In this document: piece after piece, positions 56,901-62,017 of the stretch
How positions within the stretch are numbered: the stretch's first letter is position 1
How the letters are laid out: every line of letters starts with the position of its first letter
Assembly (NCBI RefSeq): GCF_910592395.1
Contig: NC_088323.1
Location: 2,730,001 to 2,794,000 of the forward strand
Origin: Lineus longissimus
Lineage: Eukaryota; Nemertea; Pilidiophora; Heteronemertea; Lineidae
Reading direction: 5' to 3'
DNA: 64,000 nt
Position numbers and translations under genes: made by a program
Notes under the pieces: model-generated
Database searches by the model: none
What the model was told of the DNA's origin: nothing
What the model saw: the letters and a program-made list of their open reading frames with translations, nothing else

Positions 56901-59900
56901 ATAAGTCATTCAGAAAGCGAATGTGCTAAGGTAATGTCTACATAGAAATTATTATATCAAAACATGCATGGAAGTATTAACGATAAAGAAACAACAATCC
57001 CCATCAAGACGTCTGTATGTATTTAACTAAATAAGACAACATTTTATCGAGTTTTCCAATCAACGAGTTATTGTCAGTTATTATTCTTCAATCACGATCC
57101 GGCGTGCACTTGGCGGTATACAGTATAACACTATAGTTTTTCTTATTTTTCACGCAATCACTTTGCACCAAGACCCAAACTCTAACGCCTCTTGCTAAGA
57201 ATTGAAGCAGTTCTTTTCTCGAAACAAAGTTTGTATTTCACAAACTAATAACAATATTAACAAATGAAAATTATTTTGAATAAGGATACCAAATCTGAAT
57301 GTTTTATATCAACCTCCTCGTTTTTCAGTTCGAACGACGTCATCGACAACACTGTCAACGACCTCAACAACAACAACATCATCATCCACATCATCATCAA
57401 CACCACCAACACCAACAACATCAACAACATCATCCTCCTCCACTTCGACTACAGGTATGTCCCTGCTGCAACGGCAACTAAGCCTGCTACAGTTTTAAAT
57501 ACTCATGTAGCTTATTCAGTCATCTGTGTGATACATGACAAAGTATATTGGTTTGAATATAAGGGACACGCTAACTTTCTAAACGGTCAGACAGCAACTG
57601 AAAAAAATCCTGATTCTTTCTCAGCGCAGCTTCAGACCGAAACGTCTCTTCCATTTTCGCCAATCTGATCCAGCTGAAAATTCGTCAGACCCAAGCATCA
57701 TGGCTTTCGGTTAACAATAATGTTGTGCAGATTTGGCGACAACAACCAATGACGAGAGTTTCGTAAGATCCTTAGATTATTCACTTAGGTAAGAATCTTC
57801 AGGAACCGTAGTACAAGCTGCTCTAATAAAACGCCTTTATTTGTTTTTAGAATGTAAAGAGGTTGAAATTAACTATTCCGAGGCAGCTGTTAATGTCACT
57901 GCGGGTTCATTCAGTGAACCGTACCTTGGTCCAAGAGAATCACTGAAGGGGGCAGCCGGATTTTGGATGCCATCAGTAGACGACTGGAAGAAAGATGGAA
58001 AAGCGTATATTATCTATCAACTACTACAAGTACAACAATCCGCAATTGTCATTAAAAAGATATGCTTTCGTTCAGACTACATTAAATACATAGCTGGCAG
58101 TGTATTTAAATCACGATATATTGAGATTAGTGCCAGCTCTGATGGACTGACGTTTCAACCAGTTAAAACAATAACGGTATGATATATTCGTCTCTCTTAT
58201 ACATGTTATAGGCTTTTTATTTGAAAGGTAATGTTCATTAAATGTGCGAGCAATATTACAGCTATTTCTGCATCTAATACTTTTTTACGAGCATGGCGGT
58301 TGGCTTGGTTTCGTTGATTTGAAGTTATCTGTCATTCAGTCAGTCCGCTGTCTGATTTTACGCAAAATATGTAAATCACCATTACTGATGAATGACTGAA
58401 TCTAAAACACTTTTGTTATGATACAATTCAAATTCGTAACGAATTAACCTATGGCATTTTAGATTATGGCTTATAAGCTCTTATTTGTTCGACTCACGCA
58501 AGCATGTCATCTAATCATTTTATATAACTTTTTTTTCACCAGCTATTCATTTCATTTTCAATCAGTTCAAAATGGAAATAGTTAACCACCATAATGTTTA
58601 AACGTGTGGACTTTTTCTATGTATTGCTTATGAGAAAGTGTGCATCTTGCCACGACCTAAGCAAACATTCCAATAAAATTTCATCTTATGAGTTTTTACT
58701 TTTTTTTAAAGTCAAATAACATCGTGGGTAGACCGTGGGGAAAAATATGTGTCAAGTTTTCCCCAAGGTTAACTGGTGCCTATATCAAGATGACAATCGC
58801 AGGGGACGGCATATTGGCCCCTTATATCCGAGATACAGAAATATCAGCATGTTTCGAGCCGCAAAGTAAGTTAAAAAGATGCAAATGGAAGGATATTAAT
58901 TTATTTTAATCAAAAGTTGATAATCCTACAGTACCACAGCAAACAAGTTAGTGATTTGATTTGTATTGTTTTCTTTGCTCAGTAAGATATCACGACTGGC
59001 TGTAGTTAGACTTGTTTGTGGATGATACCCGGGATGATGTGCTTCGGAAACCTCTGTAGCAAGGTGTTCATCATGTGCGATTTGATATGAATATCTGGAG
59101 CATCCTCAAATTGAACGACTGTCGTCGTTGTAATGAGGATTCCTTAGTACAGGAAGGAAATGTTGGATACTTCTTGCTTATACATGTACGTCATACACTT
59201 GCATTGAATCAATGACCCCAATTGTTTATTCCAGACCTCACTACACCTCCTACACCAACCACAACATCTGTAAGTATGTATGTGAATGCATCCTAAAATA
59301 CGACGAGTGCTATTTAAGAAGTTGTTCAACTTATATTACTCAGACAACTTGTGGATCTCTCACTCAGATTGTTTTTTGTCGCCTTCGGCTTAGTTAGTGC
59401 GGTTGATGCCTTGTTCGTTGGTAGCCATCGTTAGTTGTCCATATAATCTTAGAGCAGTAATCCAGGTTATGATACTAAGCGTTATCAAACCTTATTAGCA
59501 TATTAGGATAATAACTTCGTGCTATAACAGGCCCAATAGCAAAAATGTGATATGGTAAGGCTTTGTAGCGAGGTCGGTATTTTTTTCTCATTCTTATCAT
59601 TAAAGTCGATAAATTTTCTTAAATGTTGTGTGTTACGTAATTTTGAAACCATTGTGGGGGGGGGGGGGGAGAGATTTAGACAGACACGTAGAACCAAGTC
59701 ACAAATACCCAAACCTCTGGCAATCCTGTAGTTAATATGTTGGGTAAGTATTTCTTTTACCCATGTTAGCTAAGAGCACACGTATCAACTCCTGTTGATA
59801 ACAATTAAGTCACAATTTATTTTCCTGCCAGGAGGGTGTGGTTTATTTCGACTACAACCCGCAAGCTATAGTGCCCTGAAGTTTGTGTCACTAGTTCCTT

Positions 59901-62017
59901 GTAATTTAGTAATCAATTTTTTTTTTCTCCAGCCTAGCACCACTTTATGCAGTGGCCCAAAGGTGGACTGTGGGAATAACCAAAAAGTGTGCGGTGAACT
60001 TTGTGACAATATCACAGACTGTGAAAACGGCATAGACGAATTGAACTGCGGTGAGTTCCCCTTTTCTAGTCGTGAATCCGTCAGTTTCCGTACCTCAGTA
60101 GATGCACTGTTAAGGCTTGTTCTCGGAATAACAAGTTCTCAGTGAAGTCAAATAAATTGAAGGCATTGATGGGCTAGCTTTGGTAATAGCCGGTGCTCGG
60201 CGGCATTTGTTACTTTTTCCTTTTGAATGTAGGTCGCTCGTAAATGTCATAATACCGTTTGAGGACACTACACGGCCAGTAAAGAGGCTGGCAGTCGTTT
60301 GTTTGCCTGGCCTGGATTTGTGCAAAAGCAGTGTCAAATATGAATAACTCGCAAATTGCAAAATATGTCACTTATCGTTCTGAAAATCGTTTTTGAAATA
60401 TTTTTACACTCCATGATTATTACAGCTTTCCTTTCTTAAATGCAGAACCATGTAAACGTCCAGCGAAGCCAGCTTTCAACTGCACCGTATTTTATGACAA
60501 AAAGACATGTTTTGAAGAACGCGAGCTATGCGATGGAGAATGTGAATGTGATTCTGAGACATGGCCAAACTGTCAAAGCGAGATCAACTGTCGTGAGTTC
60601 GATGTATTATGATGATCGCCCTATTTCATTTCATTAACACATTAAAGCATGATTTTTTTACCTTTGTGATGCCATGGAAATCATAATGCCGTCTGCTTTG
60701 ACGTCAAAGTCAAAAGAAGATTTTTGACTATTACAGAAAATGCTTGAATTTGATCCTTTTCAGGCATAACTTAGCTTCTAGTTCTATGTAGTACATTGTA
60801 CATATAATAGACATTGTTGCAGTAATTAAAAACAAATTCCTTTCATTGATTTTTAGCTAATGTAAATTTTCTACTGAAAACATATTTTACGAATAATACA
60901 ACTAAAATCGTTAGAATGAATCCACTGAATATGTCTGTCTCCTATCAAATGGGTATTCTGCTCAGTGTAGTTCCTTCGATTAATCGATTAATCGAATTAT
61001 TTAGATTCCTATCGCTTTATGAGGGTTAAAGAAATGTATCGCCTAGTGCACAGTGCTGCAGATTACCTACAATGATTTACAGTCAATAGGAATAAGTAAT
61101 GCAAGAAGCAAACAAATGAAAACCTACTCTCATGTGTTTTACAATTTCTTTTTTTATTCGTGATTCAAGCTCTACATTCTGCGAGTATCACAGGTCCGAG
61201 CTGCAGCTATACAGCGCTCAGGACTAACATTCATAGTTTGCCATCTCTGCCTGCTAGGTACCCATTGACTCATTAGTGGGGCAAAGCAAGTAGGGTAACT
61301 TGCCTTGCTCGAGGGCACAAAGACGAAACAGCATTGATCCTTCCGAGAATCGCACCAACGACCTCCTGATTATGAGCCCAGTGCTCTAACCACTACGCAA
61401 CGATCTCCCTTGCAAATGCAAAGACATCATAAAGATCTCGTTTTCTTTAAAAAAAACTTCGTGGATACTTGCAGGCGTAATTTGTATTGATTTGATTGCT
61501 AAAGATACAAACTTATGTTGCAATTCAGGAACAACTACTACTTCCACAACATCGCCAACTACATCAACGACAACAACATCGCCGACTACATCAACCACAA
61601 CATCGCCAACTACATCAACAACGCCATCGCCAACTACATCAACATCAGCACCATATCCAACTACAACAACAGCATCAACAACTGCATCAACAACACCATC
61701 GCCAACTACATCAACAACAACATCAACAACTACATCGCCAACTACATCAACATCGCCAACTACATCAACAACGCCATCGCCAACTACATCAACATCGCCA
61801 ACTACATCAACAACGCCATCGCCAACTACATCAACATCAACGCCATCTCCAACTACAACAACAACATCAACAACTGCATCAACAACACCATCGCCAACTA
61901 CAACAACAACAACTACTACTACATCAACATCAACAACACCATCGCCAACTACTACAACAACAACACCGCCAACTACATCATCATCCACGACTACAACGTT
62001 ATCGACGAGCACTACTC
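13272..62017 (+). CDS. giant SCO-spondin-like mucin (67 exons traced, both ends incomplete)
   Basis: One reading frame is carried through 67 exons by canonical GT..AG introns whose phases all agree, giving about 20,657 coding bases and about 6,885 residues. Order: EMI-like/EGF/TB-like (residues ~1-171), three VWD-C8-TIL units (~172-1411), LDLa 1-5 (~1412-1632), five near-identical discoidin-like domains with Thr linkers (~1649-2503), two diverged ones (~2504-2829), Thr/Ser/Pro exon (~2830-4173), microexons, a second Thr/Ser/Pro exon (~4189-6184), LDLa 6, discoidin-like 8 and 9, LDLa 7-8 and a last Thr/Ser/Pro exon. The N-terminal series matches SCO-spondin and related gel-forming proteins. 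The long Thr/Ser/Pro tracts make it a mucin. It is expected in the secretory pathway and then in mucus or extracellular matrix. The signal-peptide exon is not located. The last exon either splices onward (GTATGT after 62017) or reads to a stop at 62077-62079. No thrombospondin repeat or cystine-knot end is seen in the window. Two separate genes joined by my model cannot be fully excluded, but phase agreement argues against it. Confidence 0.85.
15231..18004 (+). CDS. exons 5-10: VWD1, C8-1, TIL1
   Basis: Part of the giant gene. Exons are 15231-15427, 15683-15812, 16241-16423, 16922-17106, 17363-17537 and 17767-18004. VWD1 opens with [17 protein letters not shown] and closes with [10 protein letters not shown], so the Ca-site loop typical of VWD (CGNFD) is intact. 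The C8 region follows with its cysteine ladder ([43 protein letters not shown]). TIL1 starts at [16 protein letters not shown] and contains [16 protein letters not shown]. The block ends in a VWC-like tail (YQGC-RLC). Together this is the standard D-assembly used by mucins, von Willebrand factor and SCO-spondin for folding and multimer formation. Confidence 0.88.
18231..18293. repeat. intronic imperfect inverted repeat in an ATCGATCGA-rich tract
   Basis: In the intron 18005-18588, the left arm 18231-18254 pairs with the right arm 18271-18293 around a 16-bp spacer. The inner ten bases (CTCGGGCGAT / ATCGCCCGAG) match perfectly. The surroundings (about 18150-18330) are full of short ATCTCGAT/ATCGATCGA words in both orientations. 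It may be a degraded palindromic element. No function is known. Confidence 0.7.
18589..20990 (+). CDS. exons 11-16: VWD2 (diverged), C8-2, TIL2
   Basis: Part of the giant gene. Exons are 18589-18742, 19002-19157, 19438-19614, 19865-20047, 20231-20471 and 20720-20990. The first closes the VWC-like tail ([15 protein letters not shown]) and opens VWD2 ([18 protein letters not shown]). This VWD lacks the FDG of the opening strand, and its closing loop reads [11 protein letters not shown] rather than CGNFDG, so its calcium loop is probably lost. C8-2 has [25 protein letters not shown] and [14 protein letters not shown]2 runs from [15 protein letters not shown] to RCPKDQL and [10 protein letters not shown]. 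Exon 12 has an internal GGTAAA (19075) that is read through, since the frame continues with domain-like sequence to the true donor at 19158. Confidence 0.85.
21489..22733 (+). CDS. exons 17-19: VWC-like tail, extra TIL-like module, start of VWD3
   Basis: Part of the giant gene. Exons are 21489-21702, 21927-22027 and 22571-22733. Exon 16 ends in TG and joins here to give [13 protein letters not shown], so no exon is needed in the 498-bp intron. An extra cysteine module follows ([45 protein letters not shown]). It has TIL-like spacing and precedes the third VWD without a VWD or C8 of its own. VWD3 opens with [17 protein letters not shown]. The GDPH at 22638-22649 is the tetrapeptide known for autocleavage in some mucin and RGM VWD domains. 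Confidence 0.82.
23034..25544 (+). CDS. exons 20-24: VWD3 remainder, C8-3, TIL3
   Basis: Part of the giant gene. Exons are 23034-23274, 23531-23742, 24296-24539, 25073-25231 and 25451-25544. VWD3 closes with [17 protein letters not shown], an intact calcium-loop motif, followed by [10 protein letters not shown]8-3 has [42 protein letters not shown] and a closing Cys. TIL3 has [34 protein letters not shown] and [15 protein letters not shown]. The last exon ends in phase 2 and joins the exon at 25796 to complete CQNC-TC. Confidence 0.87.
25796..28365 (+). CDS. exons 25-30: VWC-like stub, LDLa modules 1-5, Thr microexon
   Basis: Part of the giant gene. Exons are 25796-25968 (LDLa1), 26422-26523 (LDLa2), 26959-27081 (LDLa3), 27398-27505 (LDLa4), 27835-27858 (24-nt Thr/Ser microexon) and 28231-28365 (LDLa5). 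Calcium-cage motifs are [10 protein letters not shown] in 1, [10 protein letters not shown] in 2, [12 protein letters not shown] in 3, [10 protein letters not shown] in 4 and the weaker [10 protein letters not shown] in 5. One LDLa per phase-1/phase-1 exon is the usual shuffled arrangement. LDLa runs also occur in SCO-spondin. Thr-rich linkers first appear here and flank LDLa5, marking the shift from D-assembly to mucin architecture. Confidence 0.88.
27530..27590 (+). repeat. tRNA-like relic in intron
   Basis: The segment GAGCGCCTGGTTTGCATTA followed by AGTAGGTTGTACGTTCGACT resembles the anticodon arm to T-arm of a tRNA-Ala-type sequence, with a B-box-like GTTCGACTCC. The acceptor and D arms are not recognisable, so it is more likely a worn tRNA-derived repeat than a working tRNA. 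Confidence 0.3.
28617..35513 (+). CDS. exons 31-46: five near-identical discoidin-like domains with Thr microexons
   Basis: Part of the giant gene. A lead-in Thr microexon at 28617-28664 is followed by five sets of exon A (290 nt), B (181 nt) and C (42 nt). Copy 1: 28889-29178, 29311-29491, 29939-29980. Copy 2: 30272-30561, 30694-30874, 31322-31363. Copy 3: 31655-31944, 32077-32257, 32705-32746. Copy 4: 33038-33327, 33460-33640, 34088-34129. Copy 5: 34421-34710, 34843-35023, 35472-35513. A starts [15 protein letters not shown], and B ends IAIRACFHP. The first and last Cys, the EGM near the start and alternating hydrophobic strands suggest an F5/8 type C (discoidin) jelly-roll fold; this is inference from pattern. 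C encodes a Thr/Glu/Val linker ([14 protein letters not shown]). Each set is phase 1 to phase 1, so a copy can be added or lost in frame. Confidence 0.87.
28735..35655 (+). repeat. tandem array, five copies of a 1,383-bp unit
   Basis: Landmarks recur every 1,383 bp (for example B-exon starts at 29311, 30694, 32077, 33460 and 34843), and introns are as alike as exons. Copies 2-4 differ by only a few bases. Copies 1 and 5 share variants (LKP instead of IKP at the end of exon A, and matching intron changes nearby), and copy 5 diverges in its last intron. One unit is 290+132+181+447+42+291 bp. Unequal crossing-over or gene conversion is the likely source. Copy number could also be affected by assembly. 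Confidence 0.95.
36362..39347 (+). CDS. exons 47-52: diverged discoidin-like domains 6 and 7 with Thr microexons
   Basis: Part of the giant gene. Domain 6 is 36362-36648 plus 37087-37252. Thr microexons follow at 37463-37513 and 37844-37876. Domain 7 is 38556-38833 plus 39185-39347. Both are split by a phase-0 intron at the same place as in the array. Both start with a Cys and then EGM ([16 protein letters not shown]) and end with a Cys in a matching strand (LELFACY, LSIRACF). Outside these marks little identity to the array remains, so they are older paralogues. Domain 7 keeps the T-K-IP motif seen in the array (HTKIPTENI). Confidence 0.83.
40063..44094 (+). CDS. exon 53: first giant Thr/Ser/Pro mucin exon (4,032 nt)
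   Basis: Part of the giant gene. The exon begins after TTTTTCAG and ends before GTTTGT, phase 1 to phase 1, and encodes about 1,344 residues that are mostly Thr, Ser and Pro with almost no Cys or aromatic residues. This is the composition of densely O-glycosylated mucin domains. After a non-repeated lead and one diverged unit, it is made of 171-residue repeats, some carrying a 12-residue insert, and ends in a unique Thr/Pro tail. An upstream in-frame ATG at 40029 belongs to the intron. Confidence 0.9.
40400..43720 (+). repeat. 171/183-residue tandem repeats in mucin exon 53
   Basis: Equivalent points recur at about 40820, 41333, 41846, 42359, 42908 and 43457, that is 513, 513, 513, 549 and 549 bases apart. 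The 36-base difference is an insert encoding [12 protein letters not shown]-type sequence. A more diverged unit precedes the series and the last copy is partial. Key words in each unit are [30 protein letters not shown] and [10 protein letters not shown]. Confidence 0.92.
44308..45860 (+). CDS. exons 54-55: 15-nt and 30-nt Thr microexons
   Basis: Part of the giant gene. Exon 54 is 44308-44322 (TTTACAG acceptor, GTGAGT donor) and adds only ETTTV-type sequence. Exon 55 is 45831-45860 and encodes [10 protein letters not shown]. Both are phase 1/phase 1, so the frame to the next giant exon holds whether or not they are used. The 1.5-kb intron between them (44323-45830) shows no gene. Confidence 0.65.
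46080..52067 (+). CDS. exon 56: second giant Thr/Ser/Pro mucin exon (5,988 nt)
   Basis: Part of the giant gene. The exon starts after GGTTTCAG and ends at ACGACAG before GTATTT, phase 1/phase 1, with about 1,996 residues. After a unique lead of about 50 residues it is a long run of 74-residue repeats rich in Thr, Pro, Ser and Glu, then a short unique tail. Cysteine is absent. Glu in every unit (TTEATTTL) makes the chain acidic before glycosylation. The product segment should be an extended, heavily O-glycosylated rod. The opposite strand is also open for 1,844 codons, as a side effect of repeat composition. Confidence 0.9.
46226..51930 (+). repeat. about 25 copies of a 222-bp (74-residue) repeat with higher-order duplications
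   Basis: Units have the frame [17 protein letters not shown], then [10 protein letters not shown], then [11 protein letters not shown], then either [14 protein letters not shown] or [14 protein letters not shown], so at least two subtypes alternate. Identical stretches recur 2,664 bp apart (47304 and 49968, equal to 12 units) and about 1,998 bp apart (about 49021 and 51019, equal to 9 units). Blocks of many units were therefore copied after the basic unit had spread. Confidence 0.92.
52068..52752 (+). other. intron, no feature seen
   Basis: A 685-bp intron between mucin exon 56 and LDLa6. Homopolymer and AT-rich stretches only; no exon or repeat is recognised. Confidence 0.5.
52753..53700 (+). 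CDS. exons 57-58: LDLa module 6 and a TTES linker exon
   Basis: Part of the giant gene. Exon 57 (52753-52911) starts with a Thr/Val stretch ([18 protein letters not shown]), then one LDLa ([26 protein letters not shown]) with its calcium motif. Exon 58 (53620-53700) encodes a Ser/Thr linker made of four TTES units, each a 12-bp tandem repeat. Both are phase 1/phase 1. A 1.7-kb intron (53701-55433) follows, with only a MITE at its end. Confidence 0.82.
55331..55416. mobile_element. 86-bp MITE with TA target duplication
   Basis: The element starts CAGTGGAACCCCGGT and ends with the reverse complement of CAGTGGAACCTCGGT (14 of 15 matching), and is bounded by TA on both sides (55329-55330 and 55417-55418). 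CAGTGGAACC ends with TA duplications are usual for pogo/Tc1-mariner type non-autonomous elements. An inner pair (GGTAACGCGACCA / TGGTCGTGTTACC) extends the hairpin. The right end lies 17 bp before exon 59. Confidence 0.85.
55434..56482 (+). CDS. exons 59-60: discoidin-like domain 8
   Basis: Part of the giant gene. Exons are 55434-55723 and 56305-56482, split by a phase-0 intron at the family position. It starts [19 protein letters not shown], keeps KYLRPN as in the array (LRPDN), and ends [12 protein letters not shown]. Exon A is 290 nt, the same length as in the array copies. The 581-bp intron between the halves holds nothing recognised. Confidence 0.83.
56752..56796 (+). pseudogene. decayed Thr microexon (acceptor lost)
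   Basis: The 45 bases translate as TT-TCG-ACA-ATA-ACC... ([14 protein letters not shown]) in phase 1/phase 1, with a GTAACC donor, and resemble the working microexon at 37844, which starts TTTCAACG. The bases before it read GAAAA where CAG is needed, so no AG acceptor is present. It is probably a microexon that has dropped out of the transcript. Confidence 0.55.
57329..57454 (+). CDS. exon 61: Thr/Ser linker exon
   Basis: Part of the giant gene. Acceptor TTTTTCAG and donor GTATGT, phase 1/phase 1, 126 nt. It encodes [20 protein letters not shown] and further Thr/Ser/Pro, a short O-glycosylation-type linker between discoidin-like domains 8 and 9. Simple (CAN)n sequence makes replication slippage likely. 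Confidence 0.8.
57851..58865 (+). CDS. exons 62-63: discoidin-like domain 9, most F5/8C-like
   Basis: Part of the giant gene. Exons are 57851-58176 and 58712-58865, split in phase 0 like the others. It has [10 protein letters not shown], a conserved-looking KKICFRSDY strand, and [15 protein letters not shown], close to the F5/8C pattern of strand plus S-x-DG-x-x-F. It ends [11 protein letters not shown]. It has two additional Cys (in KKICFRS and GKICVKF) that could pair. This domain gives the strongest support that the whole set is discoidin-like. Confidence 0.83.
59235..60592 (+). CDS. exons 64-66: Thr/Pro linker, LDLa 7 and LDLa-like 8
   Basis: Part of the giant gene. Exon 64 (59235-59269) encodes [11 protein letters not shown] and is the only linker exon ending in phase 0. 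Exon 65 (59933-60050) starts in phase 0 (PSTTLC) and holds LDLa7 with [16 protein letters not shown]. Exon 66 (60446-60592) has [27 protein letters not shown] and CQSEINC, an LDLa-like cysteine series whose calcium motif is broken. A run of 14 G lies at 59656-59669 in the intron. Confidence 0.8.
61190..61410 (-). mobile_element. tRNA-derived SINE
   Basis: Read on the minus strand from about 61410, the sequence has GCGTAGTGGTTAGAGCACTG (A-box region), then GGGCTCATAATC with a CAT anticodon, then GGTCGTTGGTGCGATT (B-box region), as in a tRNA-Met-derived head. The body continues with a segment resembling the widely seen GCCCTCGAGCAAGG motif of invertebrate SINEs. It lies in the intron 60593-61528. 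The 3' limit and target duplication are not certain. Confidence 0.75.
61529..62017 (+). CDS. exon 67: third Thr/Ser/Pro mucin exon
   Basis: Part of the giant gene. The acceptor is CAATTCAG and the likely donor is GTATGT at 62018, giving 489 nt, phase 1/phase 1. It encodes short repeats of TSPTTST and TPSPTTST. If the donor is not used, the frame runs 20 more residues ([20 protein letters not shown]) to a TAG at 62077-62079. I favour splicing, because the extension leaves mucin composition at the donor, but a terminal exon is possible. The other two forward frames are also open (Asn-rich and Gln-rich) because of the CAA/ACA repeat. Confidence 0.8.
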
